Part shown: positions 44,542 through 55,395 of the stretch, one piece after another
Layout: the number at the start of each line of letters is the position of its first letter
How positions within the stretch are numbered: the stretch's first letter is position 1
Assembly: GCA_928212115.1 (NCBI GenBank)
Contig: CAKMRJ010004445.1
Location: forward strand, 3,781,379 to 3,845,378
Origin: Lactuca virosa
Taxonomy: Eukaryota; Streptophyta; Magnoliopsida; Asterales; Asteraceae
Direction of reading: 5' to 3'
DNA length: 64,000 nucleotides
Notes under the pieces: generated by a model
The model's input: the letters and a program-made list of their open reading frames with translations, nothing else
Databases searched by the model: none
Told to the model about the DNA's origin: nothing
Program-made: the position numbers and the translations under genes

Positions 44542-46975
44542 GTGTTTTGTATTTTAGTTATAGAATTTTCGAGCGAGTAGTATTGATTTCCCCGGAAAAC
44601 CCGACGTTTTCCGATGTCGAAAGATGTACGTAATTACTAGTTCTTGTGTCGTCATATCGAATGAATATCGTCCTAATTTCGTCTACCTTGAATACTCATA
44701 AGCCTTAGCGAACGAAGAGAAGATGAACACTATGTCCTGCTACTATCGTAAGTACCTTAGGCTGTCGTGGATGCGAAAGACACGATGGTCCAACTCGCAT
44801 TTGATTACTGTGACCTTACTAACTTTTCTAATGGGACACTTTGGCCCACTAGCACATAAAGCTATTGAAAGTCCTTTTATAAAATATTGGGTCATTGAAG
44901 GCCCAATAACATATAAGCGTTATCCCTTTGGGCCCAAAGATCATGTTGATGGACTAGCAAGGCCCAACAAGCATGATTTGAAACTCATAAGCCCAAAGTT
45001 TGTAAGTTTACTCATCGTAGGTATCGCGTATCGTTTGGAGAGTTTGATTTTGATGTTAGTTATATTGTATCGATTCGAGACCGAATCGATTCGTGTATCA
45101 CGATATTTTGAGTCAAAGATGTATTCGTCTTTCGATTTGTCGGTAGTCGTAGCTTTGTAACTTGACTTAATGAAATAGTTTGTCTAAGTAGAAGTTTGAC
45201 CTTTTCATTTCCTTTCTTTCATAAAAATAACAATTGAAGTCCTTTAAATAAAAGAATTTCATTTTTAGTCCTTAAACAATTTCTTGACACTTTTGCATCA
45301 TAAATTTGTTGAAATGATAGTTTTAATCCAAAATTTATTTTGATAACAGGTTCAGCCCTTTTAAAATGGTAACTCCTGATTAAAACCCCATTTTTCACAA
45401 CTTTTACAGTTTTGGCCCAAAATCCAAAAACTTTACATTTTTGATCCTTTTTGGAATTAAAAAGTATTTTTGACCTTTGAAATAGTTTTATTACACTTTT
45501 TGTCCCCTGTTTTGCAGAAAGTTTCATTTCAGCCCCTTCAAAACATCATTTTTCGCAATTATGGGCTTATTGGGCCAAAAAGCCCAAATTTAGCCCATTA
45601 AGCTAAAAATTTGCATTTCAAGTCCTTTGAAAATTATAATATTCAGAAAAATGATTATAGAAACTGTTTTGACCCTTTTGATCCTCAAGAAGCCGTGACT
45701 TGACCATGTTTGACTCTAGTTTTGCATATTTGACATTTTAAGCCCAAAATGGGTTTTTATGTTGAAATATGTTCATCAAAATCTTATAAGTTATTATTCT
45801 TGACTTGTTTAGTGTAGAATAACTTAGATTATGTTTGTTTCCCTTCTCATGTCCTAGATCTCGAGTTACACTCCTTTTTGGTTGCATATTCATCACAAAA
45901 ACACATAAAATCGCACACAAACATGCATAAAATCACATATAGCATACACATACACATAGATCTACACATTTTCTTGTATTCTCCCCCATAAAACATATGA
46001 AAACCGAAAAGAGAGGGGTATGAAGCTCACCTTGAGTTGTGGTTTCGGTTTTTGAAGAGAGGAGTGAAGAAAATTTCGATCCTAGAAGCTTTCTTGGAAA
46101 ATCTCGAACTTAGATGTTTCTAAGGTGCAAGATCACAAGTTTGATTAGATTTAGAAGAGATTTTGATGAAATGAAGTAGCTAGATCATGAATTAGTCATC
46201 AACTTACCTTAGATGATGAATTACTTGAAGAAAATCCTTAGATTTCAAGCCAAATTTTCGAGATCTTCAAAGGAGAAGAAGATGATCTTGAGAGTGGTTT
46301 AGAGAGAGTTTTTTTGGTGAGGTGTGTGTGTTGTGTTCGGCCGAGAGAAGAAAAGAGAGAGAAGAAGAGAGTGGTGACGGGATTGTTGCATGGAGATATG
46401 AGACTTAGCATGGGAATCCAAGAGATAATGGTGAGGTGGCTACCAAAAGTCAACTTCTCTTTCTTTGTGGGCTTGGGGCGAGAATGGAGAGGGGAAGAAA
46501 GAAAATGATTGGGCCTTGTATGCTTAAGCCCATATCATAACTTATTAGATGATTTTTGGTCCAAAATAAATCAAGGTATAATTTTTTATGATTCATTAGG
46601 GCTAAATTAAATTGGTTGTGACCCATTAAGGCCCATTAAAGTTAACCTAATTTATTTTGGGTTCATAAGGCCCAAAAATATTAAGTTTCATGTATATAGG
46701 TCCAATTAGGGCCCATTTGAGAGTTCTAGGTTCAAGATAGACAAATTGGAAACTTATTAGTCCATTAGGCCCAATAAGGGAATCCTAATCCAAAATGGAC
46801 TTAAACCGGGATTTCAAGGGTTTCCAATTCTTTGTTGACCATTTGTAGTGCTAGAATGAAGTATTTGATGAAGTTTTGTTGTTATGGAATAAGCATCATG
46901 CATGCTTTCATGTTATTGATTCATAGTTGTTATAAGTGTTGTAGTTACAAGGCACCAAAATTCCTAGTTGTGACA
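44026..46975 (-). repeat. Solo gypsy LTR with TSD CCAAG, 2.95 kb
   Basis: Begins TGTCACACCCCCG and ends TAGTTGTGACA on the plus strand, flanked by CCAAG at 44021-44025 and 46976-46980. Orientation is minus, because the ...CGGGGGTGTGACA end matches the 3' end of the LTR at 38466-41194. It contains a (TA)n microsatellite (44454-44537), the shared TTACCTGAGAATA ... GTTGGTGAGTTCA block (44267-44327), and many GGCCCA/TGGGCC words between 44835 and 46800. It has no internal region, so it is a recombined solo LTR. Confidence 0.92.
44454..44537. repeat. (TA)n microsatellite
   Basis: About 84 bp of nearly pure TA dinucleotides with two interruptions, inside the solo LTR. Any ORF called here is an artefact of the repeat. 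Confidence 0.95.
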
Positions 46976-46979
46976 CCAA

Positions 46980-46992
46980 GGCTCTGATACCA
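46980..46992 (-). other. PBS of gypsy element B, tRNA-iMet
   Basis: GGCTCTGATACCA on the plus strand is TGGTATCAGAGCC on the minus strand, three bases from the LTR end at 46996. Its leader continues left of the solo LTR. Confidence 0.85.
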
Positions 46993-46995
46993 ACT

Positions 46996-48819
46996 TGTAA
47001 CACCGTAAATTTTCAAACAAATTTTTTCATTTTAAAATCACATAAATCTCATCAACACATTTCACAAAATACCCAATTGTCAAATTATCGAAAACACATA
47101 TTCATAATTGCTCGAATAAAATCCAGGATCCTCAAAAACATAACTCCATTTCGTGTGTACAATCAAGTCGGCACCTTCCCACGATCCTGAGAAGTACCTG
47201 AAACACATATCACATAACACGGTAACCACGAAGCTTAGTGAGTTCCCCAAAATACCACACACATCTCATTAGCCTCTCATGGCTATACTCGAATAAGACC
47301 CTCCGGTCAATGTGTCTTAGTGGAACCCTCCGGTCCCACAACTCGGGTGGACCCTCCGGTCCTAACTCAGTAAGCTCAGAATAATACACAGCATAAATCA
47401 CAAAGACATAATGCAGGATATCACAATACTTAATATAAGCACATAAGACCCTCCGGTCACACAAAGATTACCACTCTAGGTAAGTATAGTGAGAAGACTC
47501 GCCTCGCAAGCAAGCAAAAAACCTCGTATACGAATCACCGATCTAGCCTCCGCCTATCATATACGATAATTATCTCAAATTAGCACTTCAATCATAATTC
47601 TAAATAAACCAAGCTATTTTCTCTCTCTAACTCTTTGGATGGGTAAAAGACCATTTTACCCCTCCATGGTCCCCATAATCCCTGTCTTGACCAAACCCTA
47701 AAGTCAACAAAAGTCAACACTCGAGTCAACAGCCCATGTTGACCCGACTCGCCGAGTATAGCTCATGAACTCGCCGTGTATCGCAGAACTAAGTACATCG
47801 TGAAACCCGAGTCAACTCGCCGAGTTGCTAACCAACCCGTCGAGTCCATACAGTGTCCAGAAGACCAAGAAAACCCCACCTACTCGTCGAGTTGTCCCAT
47901 CAACTCGTCGAGTCCACTCTGAATCCAAAGTCGGGTAAAACCCTTTCAACTTGTCGAGTTGTCTCATCAGCTCGCCGATTCAGCAATGCGTTTAAACCAT
48001 CGGGGTAACCCTAACCGACTCGTCGAGTTGTCTCATCAACTCGTCGAGTCCCTTAAGTCTATTTTCCCATTCAGACGATTTTAGACAGAAATAAGGTCTC
48101 ATACTCTGGATCTAGCCTCCTAACGCTGAATCATCACGTAAAGCTGCAAGCCTTACGTTCATGCATGGCATATAGGGATCAAAATGCCAAAACACGCTCC
48201 ATAAAGGTCTTTATGCTTGAAGACTTTCCCAAAGCTTAATAAAGCTCGAATCTTTGGGCTCATAGGGACTCATATAGCTCAGATCTATAGTCTCCACTCC
48301 CATGACCAGCTCAACAACTCCAAACCAAAAGATTGATGGGATAAAGCCCTAAAACTCTTTAGAAAGACATCTAACAAAAGGAATGATCAAGGAGATAGCT
48401 TTTTACCTCCAATTGACAGCTAGCACCGAAAGAACACTGGACCCAAAGCTTCTTCTCGTTCCAAACCTTCTTGCTCTTCATTCCCCTTCTAAGAATGCAC
48501 TTGAACACAAGATCTTTAGCCTTTCTCTCTCTCACAACGACTACAGCTCGTCTAGGGTTTCTCTCAGTGTGTCTAAATGGTTAGGGAGGCGGAAATGAGG
48601 GCTTAAGGGCCTTTAAATAGGGTGCAAGCCCTAAAATTAGGGTTTTCTCAATACATACTTAACTCGTCGAGTCCAGCTCCTCGACTCGACGAGTAGGCTT
48701 CAAAACACGCGCGGCCAGCTCAGCTCCTACACGACGAGTTGGTACCAACCAACTCGTCGAGTAGGTCCTACAATGTGCATTATAACTCTCCAGTCACATC
48801 CATGATTCAGGGTGTTACA
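46996..48819 (-). repeat. 5' LTR of gypsy element B (ACTCGTCGAGT family)
   Basis: 1824 bp, TGTAACACC...GTGTTACA. On the minus strand it starts at 48819 and the PBS follows at 46992. ACTCGTCGAGT and close variants occur four times upstream of the TATA box (48661-48765; TATA CCTATTTAAAG at 48611-48621) and about ten more times downstream (47745-48055). AAACCCTAA lies between palindromes and TATA. GACCCTCCGGTC recurs four times (47288-47460), then GGAACTCACTAAGC (47233-47246) and GTTTCAGGTAC (47194-47204). The element is inserted in a Copia RNase H. Confidence 0.88.
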
Positions 48820-49080
48820 AAAACAAGAAGATTGTGTTCTTCACTGTGACAATCAAAGTGCAGTGCATATCGTGAAAAATCCGGTGTTTCACAGCCGAAC
48901 GAAACACATAAAGACGCGATATCATTTCATACGAGAACTGATAACTAATGGTACACTAAATCTGAGAAAATCCTTGGTACGAAGAATCCAGCTATTATGT
49001 TTACTAAAGTGGTACCAACTGATAAGTTAGAGTTGTGCATGGCTTCACTGGGCTTTCAGGAACTTGAAGATGAGGCAGGG

Positions 49081-49128
<48 letters not shown>

Positions 49129-49166
49129 GTGAGTGAGTGAGTGAGTGACAGAGAGAGTGAGTGAGT

Positions 49167-49218
<52 letters not shown>

Positions 49219-49263
49219 CAGACTTGCTTGGCAGCTGAATGATCAAGCCTCCAAGTGGGAGAT
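48820..49263 (+). pseudogene. Copia RNase H C-terminus, 3' spacer and polypurine tract
   Basis: Open from 48812 in frame: LHCDNQSAVHIVKNPVFHSR, HIKTRYHFIREL, then a shifted MFTK-like and DKLELCMASLGFQ end, typical of Copia RNase H (TNT1/Tork-like). The upstream part was displaced by the LTR ending at 48819. A (GA)n tract follows (49082-49217), then CCAAGTGGGAGAT, the polypurine tract before the 3' LTR at 49264. Confidence 0.83.
49082..49217. repeat. (GA)n microsatellite with (GAGT)n core
   Basis: About 135 bp of GA/AG repeats with a GAGTGAGT section in the middle. The minus-strand Ser-Leu repeat ORF here is an artefact. Confidence 0.95.
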
Positions 49264-49588
49264 TGTTAGATCTGGAGACTTATCATCAGATCGTGAATTT
49301 TAAAGACTGTAAATGTTTTTGACCTTTTTTGTGTTTTTTCAGTCGGGCTTGGCCTTTTAGGTTTAGGTCAGATTTTCTCGTTTATATATTTACAAACGGC
49401 CGTATCTGTAACATTATAGCTGAAAAGTGTGTGGAATAAAATCTCTCTCTGGGTCGACAATGGACGTAGCCTATCGCAAGATAGTGTGAACCACTTAAAT
49501 CTTTGTGTTTTGTGTACTTTGATTTCATTTCTGATCTCTCTTATTTCTCATATCTGTTTTCGTTTATTGTTTTCTTCTATACCTAACA
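49264..49588 (+). repeat. Copia 3' LTR
   Basis: 325 bp from TGTTAGATCTGG to ACCTAACA; the ends form the perfect inverted repeat TGTTAG/CTAACA. It follows a polypurine tract. CGTTTATATATTTAC near 49380 may be the TATA box. The 5' partner is not in the window. Confidence 0.88.
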
Positions 49589-50022
49589 ACTAAAAGTGTC
49601 GTCACTAAAGACCTTGCCACTAAAACTCAGTATTATTGTAGTGTCACTTTTGGTTTATTATCTTATAAAAGAAACAATGTGCAAAAACAACTAATATATG
49701 GACGTACATCTTCACCCCCATTTAAGTGTTTAACTCGTCACCCATACAACACCAAATGGAATAAAAAACAACATATGCGCACTTTGCTATTTTGATCGAA
49801 ACGGCAACTCGAATCTCTCAACAGCATGTTGACAATATTTGGAGGATGCCTTTTTTACTAAAAGAGGGATATGATTCAAATGCCCTAGTCCACCACTCGA
49901 ACTTCTATAAGGCTATAACTACGCATATCTCGCTTCCTCGAACACAGATTCTCTTTCTTTCTACACTTTTAGAGCAGGAATCACAGGAATACATCAGAAA
50001 AGGAAAAAATAAATCGAGAAAG
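49589..50022. promoter_or_regulatory. Upstream region of the MATE gene
   Basis: 434 bp between a Copia 3' LTR and the MATE ATG. The 5' UTR is probably within 49900-50022. An open frame enters from upstream without a plausible protein, so it is not used. The promoter is directly bordered by the LTR. Confidence 0.45.
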
Positions 50023-51454
50023 ATGGCAGCCGGCAATGGCACCGGTGGTCGCATCAAGCCACCAACACTGGTACCCTTGTTGGAACTTCGCCACCAAACA
50101 TCGACTCGGATTCAAAAACCCCTGACCCGGACCTCGAACTCTCGTTCCAACAACGGTTCTTCATCGAATCCAAAAAGCTATGGCACATAGTCGGCCCCAC
50201 CATCTTCAGCCGTATATCCGCCTACGCCATGCTGGTCATCACCCAAGCCTTCGCCGGCCATCTTGGCGATCTGGAGCTCGCCGCCGTCTCCATTGCCACC
50301 AATGTTATCGTCGGCTTTGACATCGGCCTCTTGGTATGTACACAACTTATTATGACCCAAACAAGTTCAGTTGATTTCTCTGATTCTAAATATGTTTTCA
50401 TGTGGTTTAATTTCCAGTTGGGTATGGCGAGTGCGTTAGAGACTTTATGTGGCCAAGCATATGGAGCCAAAACTATCGAATGTTGGGAGTGTATCTACAA
50501 CGCTCATGGATCGTACTTTTCATATGTTGTATACTCCTTCTCCCATTATACATCTTCGCTTCACCGGTGCTGAAACTCATGGGACAACCGGACGACATAT
50601 CTGAGCTCTCCGGTAGGATGTGCATGAGTTTGATACCACTCCATTTCAGCCTTTGCTTTCAGTTCACACTACAAAGGTTTCTTCAGTGTCAGCTTAAGAC
50701 GCATGTCATTGCGTATGTATCAATGGGGACACTGGTGCTTCATTCGGCGTTGAGTTGGCTGGTTGTGTATAGATTTCAGCTGGGGCTGTTTTGGACGGTG
50801 GTTATGCTTAATTTCTTGTGGTGGCTGATTGTTTTGGGGATGTTCTGTTACTCTGTGTTCGGTGGTTGCCAGGAAACTTGGGGTGGGTTTTCCATGGAAG
50901 CGTTTAATGGATTATGGTCGTTTTTCAAACTCTCCGCTGCTTCCGGCGTCATGTTGTGGTAATTAATTAACATATGTTTTTCTGTTGATTATGCTATAAA
51001 GACTTCATTTATTTCACACGAATGTCTTTTTTTGGAAATTGCAGTTTGGAAAACTGGTACTACAGGATTTTGATCGTGATTACAGGCAACTTGGAGGACG
51101 CAAAGATTGCTGTGGATGCTTTGTCAATATGGTAATAATATAATATAATCTGATATATAATTGTTGTGGTCCACATTTCTTTATTCATGTTTTTACATGT
51201 GGTTGTCTCTTTTTGTTCTTGGTATTAATTATATATTTCTTTATTTTCTTATGTTAAAATACAAAAACAGAATTGGCATCTTGCCTTTTGCGATCCAAAC
51301 TGCTTGCGAGTTGGGAGAATCAAAATATTGCAATTTTTATCATTAGGCCGTTGCCTTTGCTTATATATTTTTTATTTTTAAAGTGTTTCTTTTTGGAAAA
51401 ATATAAAATATAATAATAACTAAATTGACCCACAAAAACTGTTAGTTGAAGATA

Positions 51455-51522
<68 letters not shown>

Positions 51523-52019
51523 GATAGGGAATATACATTACAGTCCCACCTAAGCTTAGGTACTAAACTTCTAAAATATGTCGTTTTAACATGCTAAATA
51601 TACCCGGTTTGGTTTCACTTGGTACATATATCGTCCTCCACAACATTTCTTTCTTTCATTATCGTTTTACCATCTCTGTTTTCTTTCCTCAATTATCGTT
51701 TATTACTTCACCCAAGTGAACATTACTAAACCTAAACCCTAAACCCTAAATCGAAACCCTAAACCCTAAACCCTGAACCCTAAACCTAAACACTAAACCC
51801 TAAATCTAAACCCTAAACCCTAAACCCTAAACCTAAACCTAAACCCTAAACCCTAAATCTAAACCCTAAACCCTAAACCCTATTGTGTCGATCTTGAATT
51901 TACATTTTGAAGTATTAATCGTGAATCCATTAACCGTAATCTTTATATAGTAAAACAATGTATTTTCAAGAGGTTTAGTACCTAAGCTTAGGTGGGGCTA
52001 TAATGTATATTCTTTTTTC

Positions 52020-52069
<50 letters not shown>

Positions 52070-53841
52070 CGAGTCATTTCTAAAGGAGCCACACAATAAT
52101 GTTACCGCTTTATTCGAAGGAATTAAAAGTATGGTCAAATTTAATTAATTGTATAATTTATGATGCGAATAATGTTGAATAATAGTTTTGGAGTTCTAGT
52201 TTTAAAAGCCATAATGTTGTCCCATTAATATATTTTGTAAGAAAATATATTATATTTTTAGTTAATGGGTACGTAAATAGTTAATTAACAGAAATAGTTA
52301 AAATTAAAAAAATAATAAAAAAAAGGTTGTAAATTAAGCTAGCTAGCTAAGGTGTTTGTATATGTACGTATAATTGTGTGCGCTTCAATATAGAAACGGA
52401 TAATAGATGTATGTATTAATGAGAATCTTGTAAAATTATTGAACAATACTAAAGTTTTAATTGTTACTACCTCTTTTGATCATGACCAATATATAATATC
52501 TATATTCATTTTTTTTCTGTAGCATGTCTATCAATGGTTTGAACTCATGATCCCTCTTGGATTCTTTGCTGGAACAGGGTAGGTTTCTTAAATCTTAATA
52601 TATATACTCATTCAAAACATATATTCGCGTTGCAGAAAAATGAATTTGCAAGGGAAACTTTCTCCTAAAAATATCTTCTGACAAAAGGAACCTGCCCATC
52701 TATTCACAAGCAAATAGAAGACCCAAGTTTCTTCTGGGAGGGAATTTAAATAAACCCCGGAGCTTATTGAATCGATTCCTTAACAGATGACAAATATATA
52801 TCCAGTAAAAACGAAATTTGTGTTTGTAAAGGAACTTTAAAGATTAATTCTTGACATGTAATACTTTATTAATTTGTGATCACGTGATTCAGAGTAAGGG
52901 TTGCAAACGAGTTAGGAGCAGGAAACGGGAAAGGTGCTAGATTTGCTACCATAGTTTCCGTTACAACATCTGCAGTGATAGGTGTCTTCTTCTGGATCTT
53001 GATCATGTTATTCCACAATGAGCTAGCATTAATATTCACCACCAGTGAACCTGTCTTGCATGCCGTAAGTAAACTTTCAGTTCTATTGGCCTTCACCATT
53101 CTCCTCAATAGCATTCAACCCGTTCTTTCAGGTGAACCCATCCTCATTTTGAATCTATATATATTACCCTACTTTGAGAACCACTACATTCATTAATACT
53201 CAAACCATTTGATCTGATAGGTGTTGCGGTTGGTTCCGGATGGCAGGCATATGTAGCATACATAAACTTAGGTTGCTACTACTTGATAGGTGTCCCCCAT
53301 GGGAGTTGCCATGGGGTGGTTTTTCCATCTTGGCGTGATGGTATGTAGACATTTGACATTTTGTTTTATTTAGGTTATCTTTATTACACTTGACTATATT
53401 GGACAAACTTTTTATGGCTATTTTCAATAATGAGGATGAGAAGGGCATCATGTCTTGATCATCATAAAGAGATCAAGAGCGAGTTTAGGGTTTCCCAGGG
53501 TGAGACAGAAAATTGCAATTTTTGTTACATTGGCAATTGTTTGCATGACAATCTAATGTATGTCAAATATTGTCCATCTTTTCTTTGTGTTTATGAAAGA
53601 TTTAAGAAGTGTATTGCTTAGGGTATTTGGGCTGGAATGATCTTCGGAGGAACTGCGGTTCAAACAGTCATATTGGCTATCATTACAAGTCGTTGTGATT
53701 GGGAAAAGGAGGTAAGCTACACCTGACTTTATAAAAAAATATTCAAAATCAATACCTCTATATCAGAGTAAGTATGTGTTACAAAACTTTCAGGAACAAA
53801 GAGCAAGAATGCATTTGAAGAAATGGGCAGTTGCTAATTGA
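50023..53841 (+). CDS. MATE efflux transporter (DETOXIFICATION type), four frame breaks
   Basis: Eight exons with GT/AG introns: 50023-50333, 50418-50958, 51045-51131, 52523-52578, 52893-53131, 53221-53340, 53622-53711, 53794-53841 (TGA). Two MatE domains: LWHIVGPTIFSRI and AFAGHLGDLELAAVS in exon 1; ALETLCGQAYGAK and YLQRSWIVLF in exon 2; RVANELGAGNGKGARF in exon 5. It is most like plant DTX proteins, 12-helix antiporters that export metabolites or toxins in exchange for H+ or Na+ at plasma membrane or tonoplast. Best similarity requires one-base corrections at about 50040-50090, 50472, 52537 (a missing G) and 53293-53297 (CCCCC, one extra C). It may be a recent pseudogene or carry consensus errors. 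The ATG at 50023 is the first plausible start. Confidence 0.85.
51457..52068. repeat. MITE-like inverted repeat with (TA)n flanks and telomere-like core
   Basis: In MATE intron 3, a ~500-bp element (51520-52021) has ~40-bp terminal inverted repeats (AATATACATTACAG... at 51530-51568; its complement at 51973-52012). Each side is embedded in a (TA)n microsatellite (51457-51519, 52022-52068). Its centre (about 51726-51884) is a degenerate CCCTAAA array of about 20 units. This resembles the Micron type of MITE that lies in (TA)n repeats. Coding capacity is absent. Confidence 0.75.
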
Positions 53842-55395
53842 CCATGCATGAAAAGTTCCTATCCCTCTTAAAATTTGGTACCATTGGTCTCTTTCTTCAT
53901 TACATTTGAAATTTTGCTCCCATCCCAAAAGCTGTTTGGCTGTTTGGTTTTATCATTTTCTTTCATTTGTTTGTGATGATATCAGATTCTGGTGCGGAGA
54001 ATGGTTTGATTGTGCTGTTTCAGAATTATGGAAATAAATAGTACAGAATTGAAGTAATCAAACAAAAACCAAGGGAGTTGCCAAAGAATTCGATGCTACA
54101 AATTTTATGACCCAATTGTAATTTTCTTATGTATTTGTCAAACCATTTTCCTCCATTTACACTGCTACAGAAGCAATAAAAAGAATACTGTTGAAATTGG
54201 TAATACAGTATGATCATACTTGAAGACTAAATAGAGTACCGATTGCATGACCTACTCTATAAGCATTATAAGACTAAGAAATTCTCAAAAAAAAAAAGTA
54301 GGGTGCAGCTTTGAGGGTGAGATGCCATTGTTGAGTATGATTATGCAGCTAGGGGAGATCCATCAGGCTCCATCAACCATAATTTTACAACATAAAGAAT
54401 CCCTTTAAATACTTAAAGAGTATGCATGTATTATCATATATCCTCTTTAGCATACACTAATCACATAATAATCATATGATGCAAAAGTTCACTTATTGCA
54501 ATGTTTAAGCTTAGTAATTAACTAACAAAGACAACATGGTTGTATGAAGGAGTTTGTTTGTTTTGATGAGAACACACATAAACAGGGGAATAAGTATAAC
54601 AGAGGAAAACTATGAATGGAAAAAGTGCAATGTATTTCATTGTCCAATTTCACATGGGCTTTTTAATTATTTACTTACTATATTGGAAGGAAAGCATAAA
54701 AAACGCAGCAAACTTTTGAGTTTATCTCTACCAAAAAACAGGGAAAAATATAAAGACCAAAAATAAAATTAAGACAACTCCAACTCATTGAAACTTCTGG
54801 ATTACTCCAACATTATAAAAATGAGCATTAAATATCATTATAGAAATATAGGAAAATACATTTGGATGATAAAAGAATGTTGTTGGAGTTATAACAAAGC
54901 TGCCAATGAAAAAAAAAAAAAAAAAAACATGCGATTGCCAGAGTGGTGAGTTAGGAGTCCTGGAAACCAGGTTATCAATCACAAAAGAAGGATAATTTGT
55001 GCCAAAGAGTGAACTCCGTTATTTTACATGGAACTGAGTGACCAGAATTGCACCCCGATTCTTTTATGGACCAAAACTAAAATATTAGTTAAACCTTGGG
55101 ACCAAAAATGTTATGTTATCAAAGGTTCTCATTTTCTTATGCCAAAGGTCTTCACCATTCATATTGTTATAAATTGATATAACTATCTCACAGTATAAAT
55201 AAGTCATCAACCCCTACTATCAAAAAACAATCCACCATTTTCAACATATGATTTTGACAAGTCAACTGTCAACAACAGTAAAGTCAAATCAACAAATCCA
55301 AAACAGCTCAAAAAACTATACACCTGTTAATATAAAGTAAGACAAAACATATTTGATGTAAGGACAAGACAACATTGTACAAAGATGAGTTGTTT
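53842..55395. other. Intergenic region between convergent MATE and MCD1
   Basis: About 1.55 kb holding the 3' ends of both genes. AT-rich, with no supported ORF, LTR or TIR element. A tRNA-like stretch near 54935 does not fold as a tRNA by eye. Confidence 0.5.

Noticed and set aside
44442..44633. Plus-strand Ile-Tyr repeat ORF
   Set aside because: Translation of a (TA)n microsatellite inside a solo LTR.
45219..45527. 102-codon minus-strand ORF
   Set aside because: Lies inside the solo LTR in low-complexity TTTTGGCCC-rich DNA; no domain and no sign of selection.
47745..48770. Repeated ACTCGTCGAGT words as a CRISPR-like array
   Set aside because: Spacing is irregular, the genome is eukaryotic, and the words lie within an LTR.
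49004..49246. Minus-strand Ser-Leu repeat ORF
   Set aside because: Pure translation of the (GA)n microsatellite.
49792..50022. Open frame upstream of the MATE ATG as extra coding sequence
   Set aside because: The residues have no MATE similarity; the ATG at 50023 is the plausible start.
51320..51538. Minus-strand Tyr-Ile repeat ORF
   Set aside because: Translation of the (TA)n tract beside the MITE-like element.
54930..54985. tRNA-like stretch
   Set aside because: It has a GAGTGGT word and a short self-complementary arm, but no full cloverleaf, anticodon arm or T-loop could be drawn.
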